DNA from: Deltaproteobacteria bacterium
GTDB taxonomy: Bacteria; Bdellovibrionota; UBA1018
Assembly: GCA_016194835.1 (NCBI GenBank)
Contig: JACQAU010000032.1
Coordinates: 1-5,869, forward strand
Length of the DNA: 5,869 nucleotides
Direction of reading: 5' to 3'
The notes beneath the pieces are model-generated. The model saw only the letters and a list, made by a program, of their open reading frames with translations. It searched no databases and was not told where the DNA came from. The position numbers and the translations under genes are program-made. Below are positions 1 to 5,152 of the stretch, in pieces. Within the stretch, counting starts at the first letter, position 1, and every line of letters begins with the position of its first letter.

Positions 1-1153
1 CCTCTAGTCTACCACGCAAAAACTCATCAAGCTTATATTCTGATATGATATTTAAGGCATCTGCATCGATCACCATAGGCCCCCTGTAAGTCTTTAACAG
101 TTCTCTTATGATCAGCTTGCCTTGATCAGACACACCCAAGCCTGGTCCAACAACAATACTTGTATAAAAATCCAAATTTCTCTTATAAAACTCAATTTCG
201 TTCTCAGTGACTTTGATGGGAATAGACATGGTTTCGACAGGGAGTTTGGTAAATAGAGTTTGAAAACAATCGTCCCACGTAGCAACCGTGACAAGACCAG
301 TGCCCATACGGTGGCAAGCCTGCGCTGCCATTGCTATGGCCCCTAGTCTTCCAGCGCTCCCGCCAATTAGTAATGTATGACCAAACGAATTTTTATGTCC
401 GTAACGATCTCTTTCCTTAATTAAAACACTCAATGGTGCTTTGGTGAGTAAAAACTGGTCTCCTTCTTTGCGAAACTTTGGCGGCAAAGAAATATCAACA
501 TTTACTAAGTCACCGCGCCGCGCCGCGCCTGGCGGCAAGAAATGACCTAATTTAGGAAAGCCCAATGAAATAGTTAAAGTAGCTAAAATCGAAGTCCCAT
601 AGATTTGGCCTGTATCACCATTTACTCCTGATGGGATATCTATTGATACTACTTCATTGTATTTTTGTTTGTTAATCATTTCGATTACATCATAAAAGAT
701 ACCGTCCACATTGCCTTTCAGTCCTGTGCCTAAAATACCATCCACAATGGTAAACGGTCCTATTGAGCTTTTAAAAAAAGATTCTAGATCAGAAATTGTT
801 TCTATAAAGGTTAATTTGGCTCTCATATGCTTAAGAATTTCAAAGTTTTTCTGCGTAACCCCCACATACTTATTTGATGGATTTAAATGAAATATCCTGA
901 CCCTTCTTTCTAAGCAAAGCAGATGTCTTGCTAGCGTAAAAGCATCTCCTGCATTATTACCTTTTCCTGTAAATATCAAAATCTCAGTTGTACGTCCGGC
1001 ATGCGGGTACTTATCTAAAAGCACTTGTAGACAGGATTTGCCCGCGTTTTCCATCAAAATTTGTGTGTCAACATTATATTCCCGCTCTGCAATTTGATCG
1101 ATTTCACGCATTTCTTGACTAGAACAAATCCGAATACCAGTTAAAAACGCCAT
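1..1153 (-). CDS. nnr: Bifunctional NAD(P)H-hydrate epimerase / ADP-dependent NAD(P)H-hydrate dehydratase (3' end beyond window)
   Basis: The reading frame is open from ATG at 1153 to the left edge (384 codons, no stop), so the C-terminus is missing. Residues about 8-225 are the YjeF-N epimerase: NAGK near 36, GKGNNAGDAF at 63-72, VDGILGTG at 137-144, SIDIPSG at 170-176 and a PPGAARRGDLVNVDI stretch at 207-221. Residues from about 235 are the YjeF-C/CARKD dehydratase: SFGHTLLIGGSAG at 256-268, GTGLVTVAT at 284-292, VVGPGLG at 334-340 and VIDADALN at 361-368; the later GSGD-type motif would lie outside the window. The protein family repairs NADHX and NADPHX: the epimerase interconverts the R and S forms and the dehydratase restores NAD(P)H. 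The start is supported by AAGGA eight bases upstream. Odd point: the usual GNNGGDG is GNNAGDA here. It is the last gene of the visible run, about 90 bp after pdxJ. Family assignment is firm. Confidence 0.95.
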   Translation of the reverse strand, partial: MAFLTGIRICSSQEMREIDQIAEREYNVDTQILMENAGKSCLQVLLDKYPHAGRTTEILIFTGKGNNAGDAFTLARHLLCLERRVRIFHLNPSNKYVGVTQKNFEILKHMRAKLTFIETISDLESFFKSSIGPFTIVDGILGTGLKGNVDGIFYDVIEMINKQKYNEVVSIDIPSGVNGDTGQIYGTSILATLTISLGFPKLGHFLPPGAARRGDLVNVDISLPPKFRKEGDQFLLTKAPLSVLIKERDRYGHKNSFGHTLLIGGSAGRLGAIAMAAQACHRMGTGLVTVATWDDCFQTLFTKLPVETMSIPIKVTENEIEFYKRNLDFYTSIVVGPGLGVSDQGKLIIRELLKTYRGPMVIDADALNIISEYKLDEFLRGRLE

Positions 1154-1161
1154 ATATTAAT

Positions 1162-1166
1162 TCCTT
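1162..1166 (-). promoter_or_regulatory. Shine-Dalgarno of nnr
   Basis: On the minus strand AAGGA is followed by eight bases and then ATG at 1153. This fixes the nnr start, which also matches where the epimerase domain should begin. It lies just downstream of the 26-bp repeat array. Confidence 0.7.
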
Positions 1167-1172
1167 TAGTGA

Positions 1173-1260
1173 GATTGTAGCATATCATCTTTTAATGGGA
1201 TTGTATCATATCACCATTTATGGTGATTGTATCATATCACCATTTATGGTGATTGTATCA
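1173..1260. repeat. 26-bp tandem repeat array in the pdxJ-nnr junction (about 3.4 copies)
   Basis: Units read on the plus strand: 1173-1198 (diverged), 1199-1224 and 1225-1250 (identical), then 1251-1260 (first ten bases, with blurred similarity continuing to about 1270 inside pdxJ). Each unit begins GATTGTATCATATCACC. The two identical units contain CACCATTTATGGTG at the unit boundary, a perfect inverted repeat that could form a short hairpin. The pdxJ stop codon (1244-1246) lies in the third unit, so the last residues of PdxJ (IQSP) are encoded by repeat sequence. Seen directly. Origin by tandem duplication of the pdxJ 3' end is inference. There is no downstream T-run, so it does not look like an intrinsic terminator, and units abut without spacers, so it is not a CRISPR array. 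Confidence 0.9.
1174..1257 (-). promoter_or_regulatory. Repeated extended -10-like motifs (TGnTACAAT), possible nnr promoters
   Basis: Read on the minus strand, every repeat unit carries TGATACAAT (TGCTACAAT in the unit nearest nnr). This is TGn followed by a five-of-six match to TATAAT. Copies have the hexamer at 1252-1257, 1226-1231, 1200-1205 and 1174-1179. No good -35 hexamer is seen 17 bases upstream of the two copies nearest nnr that I checked (AATCCC and AATCAC instead). AT-rich DNA produces such motifs easily, so this is only a candidate; the gene may simply be transcribed from upstream. Confidence 0.25.
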
Positions 1261-1987
1261 ATGACACCATTGCTCTTACAGCACTTTCTAAACCTACCAT
1301 AACCGCACGGCAAACAATAGAATGTCCGATATTGTACTCTTCAATAGACCTAAAAACAGACTTAAAACCAACTAAGAGCCTGATGTTTTCATAATCTAAC
1401 CCATGTCCGGCATGTACTTTCAGACCAAGCTCAAGTGCCTTGGTTGCTGCTTTTTCTATTTTACATAATTCCTTTTGAATTGTGGGTTGCTTCTGCTGAG
1501 TTGCAATTGCAAATCTACCTGTATGAATTTCGATAGCATTAGCTCCTAATGCGTGACTTAATCTAACCATTTCGAGGTTTGGTTCTACAAAAAGACTTAC
1601 TTTTATTTTTGATTTTTTTAATCCACTAATAACTTTTAAAAGTTGTTTTTTATTTTTTTTAAGGTTCAATCCTCCTTCAGTGGTAAGCTCTTGTCTTTTT
1701 TCTGGAACCAAACAGGCCCAGTCTGGCTTTAGCTTTTTTGCAAAGCCTAGCATAAAATCTGTGGCTGCCATTTCTAAGTTCAAAGCTATTGGTAGAGTTT
1801 TTTTTAGTAAAAATACATCCTGAGGTTTAATATGCCTTTGATCTTCTCTTAAATGCACAGTAATTTGAGATCCCCCGGCGCTCACTACTTGCTGCGCAGC
1901 TTCGATGAGATTTGGATATGGTGTATGCCTCAGTTCTCTGAGTGTTGCGATATGATCAATATTGACGCCAAGTTTAGGGAACATCAT
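1244..1987 (-). CDS. pdxJ: Pyridoxine 5'-phosphate synthase PdxJ
   Basis: PdxJ condenses 1-deoxyxylulose 5-phosphate with 3-amino-2-oxopropyl phosphate to pyridoxine 5'-phosphate, the last ring-closing step of DXP-dependent vitamin B6 synthesis; it is a cytosolic TIM-barrel enzyme. The 247 residues match the usual length (about 240). Motifs seen: LGVNIDHIATLR at 6-17, HLRED at 45-49, LEMA at 71-74, LVPEKRQELTTEGGL at 93-107, EIHTGRFA at 153-160, HAGHGL at 192-197 and EYNIGHSIV at 217-225. The expected active-site residues are present as His45, Arg47, Glu72 and His195 by comparison with the E. coli enzyme. The start is ATG ATG, six bases after the glmM stop, with only a weak GGG upstream, so translational coupling to glmM is likely; the second ATG (1984) is equally possible. 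The last codons and the TAA lie in the 26-bp repeat array. The gene looks intact. Confidence 0.97.
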   Translation of the reverse strand: MMFPKLGVNIDHIATLRELRHTPYPNLIEAAQQVVSAGGSQITVHLREDQRHIKPQDVFLLKKTLPIALNLEMAATDFMLGFAKKLKPDWACLVPEKRQELTTEGGLNLKKNKKQLLKVISGLKKSKIKVSLFVEPNLEMVRLSHALGANAIEIHTGRFAIATQQKQPTIQKELCKIEKAATKALELGLKVHAGHGLDYENIRLLVGFKSVFRSIEEYNIGHSIVCRAVMVGLESAVRAMVSLIQSP

Positions 1988-1993
1988 CTAACA

Positions 1994-3433
1994 TTACCCA
2001 AGCACACGCTGAATGCTTTTTGAAATCTGAAAAGCTAATTGGCTAATTTGTTGATAATCTTCGCCTTCTACTAAAATTCTCGCCAATGGCTCGGTCCCAG
2101 AATATCGAACAAATACCCGTCCTCGATCCCTTAACACATCTTTTGCACTATTTATGGTCTTTGAAACTTCAGGAAATTTTTCAAACGCTTCTTTTTTAGA
2201 TACTCTGACATTTTCTTTTACTTGCGGAAATAATTTAATAGCTTTCTTGAGTTCTGAAAGTGGCTTTTTTGTCCTTCGCATAGCTTCTAAAACTTTTAAT
2301 GCCGCCACTATGCCGTCTCCAGTAGTAGATTGATCCAGAAAAACAATATGCCCCGATTGCTCGCCTCCTAAGTTGTATCCCCCCTTCCGCATAGTATCTA
2401 CCACATAACGGTCACCCACTTGTGCCCTAACCATGGCGATTCCATTTTCCTTAAGCGTCATTTCTAAACCCATATTTGACATTGGAGTTGTTACTACTGC
2501 ATTTTTTGAAAGATTTTTTTCCTGCGCCATCTGCAAAGCACATAAACCTATGATCTGATCCCCATCAACTATTTCACCATTCTCATCTGATAAAATGCAT
2601 CTATCCCCATCTCCATCCAAAGCAATGCCTATGTCTGCACGATACTCTACAGTAGCCCCAGCAATATGCTCAGGAAAAAGCGCACCACAGTTATCATTAA
2701 TGTTTAATCCATTAGGACTAACACCTTTTTTTATAACTTCAGCACCCAGCTCTTCAAATACTAACGGCGCAGCCTTATATGCCGCACCATGTGCACAATC
2801 TAAAACTATACGAATTCCTAATAAATCTAAATCTTTGGGAAAAAGAGATTTTAAAAATACAATATATCTCCCATAAACATCATCAATACGAAAAGCTTTT
2901 CCTACTAGGTCAGCAGTAGGCAATTCTTTTTCCATCTCCTTTGTAAACACAAGTCTTTCAATTTCTGTTTCAACTTCATCTGGGAGTTTATACCCATCCG
3001 CTGAAAAAATTTTAATTCCGTTATCAAAATATGGATTATGCGAAGCTGAAATCATAATACCAGCGTCAGCTCTCATGCTTTGAGTCACAAAAGCAACTCC
3101 AGGAGTAGACAGTGGTCCAATCAAAATAACATCTGCACCCATTGAACAAGCACCAGATGTCAGAGCTTGTTCGAGCATATAACCAGAAAGCCTGGTGTCT
3201 TTACCAACTACTATTTTTGCTCTCCGAACGGGCCGACTGGATTCTAATGGTTTTAATCCGATGGGCATAGAACTTTTTACTAAAGTGCTTGGGTTTTTCC
3301 TTAAAACATAGGCAACCGCTCTGCCAATTGACATTGCTATCTCGCTTGTTATTGGAAATTGGTTAGCTAGACCACGTATCCCATCTGTTCCAAAAAGTTT
3401 TACCGGTTCATTTACTTTACTTCTAGATCCCAT
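1994..3433 (-). CDS. glmM: Phosphoglucosamine mutase GlmM
   Basis: GlmM converts glucosamine-6-phosphate to glucosamine-1-phosphate, feeding UDP-GlcNAc for peptidoglycan and LPS. Alpha-D-phosphohexomutase motifs are all present: KLFGTDGIRG at 12-21, the phosphoserine loop ISASHNP at 128-134 (catalytic Ser131), the Mg-binding DGDGDR at 273-278, the sugar-binding GEQSGH at 357-362 and the phosphate-binding RYSGTEP at 443-449. The length of 479 is about 30 residues above the usual 445-450. The excess is mainly an insertion of about 25 residues (47-71) between AYVLRK and KIVVGKDTRLSG, rich in Ser, Pro and Arg, plus a short N-terminal extension. The ATG follows AGGGG that overlaps the ybbR stop codon, ten bases away. 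It sits in the conserved cdaA-ybbR-glmM order, and GlmM is known in Firmicutes to bind and inhibit CdaA. The gene appears intact. Confidence 0.97.
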   Translation of the reverse strand: MGSRSKVNEPVKLFGTDGIRGLANQFPITSEIAMSIGRAVAYVLRKNPSTLVKSSMPIGLKPLESSRPVRRAKIVVGKDTRLSGYMLEQALTSGACSMGADVILIGPLSTPGVAFVTQSMRADAGIMISASHNPYFDNGIKIFSADGYKLPDEVETEIERLVFTKEMEKELPTADLVGKAFRIDDVYGRYIVFLKSLFPKDLDLLGIRIVLDCAHGAAYKAAPLVFEELGAEVIKKGVSPNGLNINDNCGALFPEHIAGATVEYRADIGIALDGDGDRCILSDENGEIVDGDQIIGLCALQMAQEKNLSKNAVVTTPMSNMGLEMTLKENGIAMVRAQVGDRYVVDTMRKGGYNLGGEQSGHIVFLDQSTTGDGIVAALKVLEAMRRTKKPLSELKKAIKLFPQVKENVRVSKKEAFEKFPEVSKTINSAKDVLRDRGRVFVRYSGTEPLARILVEGEDYQQISQLAFQISKSIQRVLG

Positions 3434-3446
3434 AAAATTATTTCCC

Positions 3447-4370
3447 CTATTTCAGTATGATATTAATTCGCTCCGGCACTACTTTAACTAATGCCATCTT
3501 ATCAGGCAAGGTAACTTTTATGGGCTCATAATATTTACCCTTGGGCTTTCCCCTCAAATCGACCATTGCGAAAACCTGGCTTCTATTGACTGTTCTTAAG
3601 TTTTTTGTATTGGTTCTTACAAAAACAGTAACTGTTTTCTCCTGCACAATAATCTGATGAGGACTCAGAATGCGAACTTCGACATTTCTTATGCGATAAT
3701 TTGCACTTGTAGGCTCAATAAAAATAGTCACTTTTGGTAAAGGACCATCTAATTGTACATCTCTTTGAATAAGCTCAAGAGAAACATCACGCGTGGTGTT
3801 TTCATCTAATTCACTAACGTCAATTGGTTTAGTCAAAATTTCAGCAATTCCTTCAATTTTACTCTCCGCGCCTTTGATATGTACGTGCAAAGGTTTTACT
3901 TCCGTCTTTACAATCTGAAAACCTTCAGCCGGAATACCCCTAAGTTCGACTTTAACTGGCACGTCTTTTTTCTTAATAGGCTCTAATTTAATCCCCACTG
4001 AGGCAGGATGAATAGAAATCACTTTTACACCAATAGGAACATGAATATCTTCAGTTAAAAAACGATGCGTTATCAGACCTGGTTTCAATCCACTGAGGTT
4101 GATCCGAATTGGCTCTTCGCGGCGATCTGAGATGGCTCTTAAAAAAGCCTTAGGTCCCATAAGTTGAAAAGAAATATGGTCTGGAACTTCATTTGCTATT
4201 ATCAAATCTGTAGGCTGCACAAAACTAACAGGAATTTCCTTAGTAATTTCTACAGTTCTTGACCCAATCACAACAGTCCAAAGCACAACAGCAATAACTA
4301 TAGATATGAGTTTTACACCAAAATGAGTTGTTAATAAGTTATATATTTTTTCAAGCATAAGGCTAATCAA
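3447..4370 (-). CDS. ybbR: YbbR-domain protein (CdaR-like regulator of diadenylate cyclase)
   Basis: The product has 307 residues with one N-terminal membrane segment (about 18-36, VKLISIVIAVVLWTVVIG), then an extracytoplasmic region made of repeated beta-rich YbbR domains. I count about three, around 38-130, 134-220 and 225-306; each has the pattern of a P-V/V-P strand (EIPVSF, DVPVKV) followed later by a V-x-I-x-x-E/P strand. In characterised bacteria the YbbR protein CdaR binds CdaA at the membrane and modulates c-di-AMP synthesis; that role is inferred here from family and neighbours. The start chosen is TTG at 4370 because AGGA lies six bases upstream, giving an eight-base overlap with the end of cdaA. 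ATG at 4358 (303 residues, starting MLEKIYN) is the alternative and would resemble the N-terminus of many family members. The frame is intact. Confidence 0.9.
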   Translation of the reverse strand: MISLMLEKIYNLLTTHFGVKLISIVIAVVLWTVVIGSRTVEITKEIPVSFVQPTDLIIANEVPDHISFQLMGPKAFLRAISDRREEPIRINLSGLKPGLITHRFLTEDIHVPIGVKVISIHPASVGIKLEPIKKKDVPVKVELRGIPAEGFQIVKTEVKPLHVHIKGAESKIEGIAEILTKPIDVSELDENTTRDVSLELIQRDVQLDGPLPKVTIFIEPTSANYRIRNVEVRILSPHQIIVQEKTVTVFVRTNTKNLRTVNRSQVFAMVDLRGKPKGKYYEPIKVTLPDKMALVKVVPERINIILK

Positions 4371-4746
4371 AATTTTTCCTATCTTTTGTGCGAGCCATTA
4401 ATAACCAACTGCGCATTTTTCTGGGTATGTTCATGTTTACAGATGCTAAATTCAATAAAGCAGATAAACTCTGTTTTAACTCTTGTTCATTCAAATTTGT
4501 TGTTATTTTACCATTTTTAACTAAATGCGCTTCGCCGGCCTCTTCAGAAACTAGCACTACTACGGCATCCGTCTCTTCTGTTAAGCCAAGTGCAGCTCTA
4601 TGTCTCGTTCCATAACGTTTATCAATATTTGGATCTTTTGAGAGAGGCAAAAAACATCCAGCCGCAGCAATTCTTCCACCTGTGATAATTGCTGCTCCGT
4701 CGTGAATTGGTGAACTTGTTTGAAAGATGGAATAAAGAAGCTCCAT
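4363..4746 (-). CDS. cdaA: Diadenylate cyclase CdaA, C-terminal fragment (truncated DAC domain)
   Basis: The product has 127 residues and corresponds to the second half of the DisA-N/DAC catalytic domain of CdaA, which joins two ATP into c-di-AMP. Both signature motifs are present: DGA at 16-18 (in SPIHDGAAII) and GTRHR at 46-50 (in YGTRHRAALG), followed by LVSEEAG at 66-72 and a family-like NGKI at 79-82. The family match begins before the ATG: the codons just upstream in this frame read LDSRVK, matching the conserved LDA/NAKVS element. The ATG is therefore an internal Met, and the frame runs back only to a TAG at 4771-4773. The first part of the DAC domain (the GALL/IVIER strand and the ETGIP element) is missing, so cyclase activity is doubtful. 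GAGGG stands five bases before the ATG, so the piece might still be translated. It overlaps ybbR by eight bases. Confidence 0.85.
   Translation of the reverse strand: MELLYSIFQTSSPIHDGAAIITGGRIAAAGCFLPLSKDPNIDKRYGTRHRAALGLTEETDAVVVLVSEEAGEAHLVKNGKITTNLNEQELKQSLSALLNLASVNMNIPRKMRSWLLMARTKDRKNFD
4377..4380 (-). promoter_or_regulatory. Shine-Dalgarno favouring the TTG start of ybbR
   Basis: AGGA sits six bases before TTG (4370) on the minus strand but 18 bases before the ATG at 4358, so spacing supports the TTG. The site lies inside the last codons of the cdaA C-terminal piece, which suggests coupled translation of the two genes. Confidence 0.5.
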
Positions 4747-4774
4747 TTTAACCCTCGAATCTAACTTAAACTAT
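4747..4774 (-). other. Deletion/frameshift scar inside cdaA
   Basis: The N-terminal frame reads LILIV and stops at TAA (4766-4768). The C-terminal frame, shifted by one register, is recognisably CdaA from about 4764 downward (LDSRVK) and is blocked upstream by TAG at 4771-4773. In full-length CdaA roughly 70 residues lie between these two points: the IFQPELRRAL helix, the linker, and the first strands of the DAC domain. They are absent here, so a non-multiple-of-three deletion of about 210 bases is inferred, with the breakpoint at about 4765-4774. Confidence 0.8.
4752..4756 (-). promoter_or_regulatory. Shine-Dalgarno-like site before the cdaA C-terminal fragment
   Basis: GAGGG followed by TTAAA and ATG (4746) has near-ideal spacing. 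The same bases encode Ser-Arg-Val in the ancestral CdaA frame (LDSRVK), so the site probably arose by chance within coding sequence. It could nevertheless allow re-initiation after the N-terminal piece stops at 4766. Confidence 0.45.
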
Positions 4775-5005
4775 TAAAATTAAATAATCGAAAAAATATG
4801 ACAAGAGCCAATGAGTTGTAAAAAGTTCAAATCTAGATGACATGAAAAAAACTATGCCTAAAATCCCAAGCCCAGCTAACATTTGAATAGCTCGTGTTCC
4901 TTTGATAAGCAGCAACACTCGATAAACAATAAATGCCACAATAATGATATCTATAAGATCAATGAGTCGGATTGTGGATTGTAAGTTAAAAAACGTAGTT
5001 GTCAT
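4766..5005 (-). CDS. cdaA: Diadenylate cyclase CdaA, N-terminal membrane fragment
   Basis: The product has 79 residues and matches the membrane part of CdaA: a first helix at about 17-34 (LIDIIIVAFIVYRVLLLI), the conserved KGTRA turn at 35-39, a second helix at about 41-57, and a third helix starting at about 66 that is cut short at LILIV. A normal CdaA has three membrane helices followed by the cytoplasmic DAC domain, about 270 residues in all. The ATG at 5005 has GAGAA five bases upstream. No catalytic residue is in this piece, so alone it cannot make c-di-AMP. Together with 4363..4746 it is best read as one disrupted gene in the expected ftsH-cdaA-ybbR-glmM position. Confidence 0.85.
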   Translation of the reverse strand: MTTTFFNLQSTIRLIDLIDIIIVAFIVYRVLLLIKGTRAIQMLAGLGILGIVFFMSSRFELFTTHWLLSYFFDYLILIV

Positions 5006-5010
5006 TAAAG

Positions 5011-5040
5011 TTCTCTAAAATTTCTCTAAATTTTTCTAAA
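5011..5040. repeat. Short tandem repeat (10-11 bp, three units) in the cdaA leader
   Basis: On the plus strand TTCTCTAAA occurs at 5011-5019 and 5022-5030, and TTTTCTAAA at 5032-5040. On the minus strand this gives repeated TTTAGAGAA-type units just upstream of the cdaA ATG; the last one supplies the GAGAA Shine-Dalgarno-like site. It fills most of the 42-bp gap between the ftsH tail and cdaA. Confidence 0.65.
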
Positions 5041-5047
5041 TCATTCA

Positions 5048-5152
5048 CTAAGCAGGCGATGGTGCCGGGTCCGGTGTTGGCACAGTTGCTTTTGCTATTC
5101 TCTCAATTTTTTGTCCTTGAACAATTTTTTCAATTTCTTCGCCATCAATAGT
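5048..5152 (-). pseudogene. ftsH: ftsH C-terminal tail downstream of an in-frame TAA
   Basis: Directly after the TAA at 5153-5155 the same frame continues for 34 codons and ends at TAG (5048-5050), followed at once by TGA (5045-5047). The first codons read TIDGEEIEKIV, which joins ALLEY upstream to give the typical FtsH C-terminal pattern (ALLE-x-E-T-x-x-GEEI). The end is a proline-rich tail, TVPTPDPAPSPA, usual for FtsH. The stop stands where Glu is common in the family, so a single change GAA to TAA would explain it. This stretch is either untranslated remnant, read-through product, or the result of a sequencing error. Confidence 0.85.

Noticed and set aside
112..294. Minus-strand open frame of 60 codons
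   Set aside because: It is out of frame within nnr, whose own frame is open through the whole region and matches its family. The minus frame at 5563-5781 is likewise a shadow within ftsH.
511..540. Local GC-rich patch (repeated GCGCG) as a foreign or recombination site
   Set aside because: It encodes the PPGAARRGD stretch in frame, which fits the YjeF-N family pattern, so codon choice for Ala-Ala-Arg-Arg-Gly explains it.
1211..1252. Intrinsic terminator from the CACCAT/ATGGTG palindromes after pdxJ
   Set aside because: The stems are short and partly A-T, and no T-run follows on the transcribed strand.
1173..1260. CRISPR array
   Set aside because: The 26-bp units abut directly with no unique spacers and one unit overlaps a coding end.
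2595..2876. Plus-strand open frame of 93 codons
   Set aside because: It lies wholly opposite the well-supported glmM, has no recognisable domain, and is a shadow of the minus-strand codon pattern. The plus-strand frames at 4388-4615 and 5597-5785 are rejected for the same reason.
5062..5083. Stem GTGCC/GGCAC as an attenuator before cdaA
   Set aside because: Only five base pairs with a 12-base loop, no T-run after it, and it is explained by GC-rich codons of the FtsH proline-rich tail.
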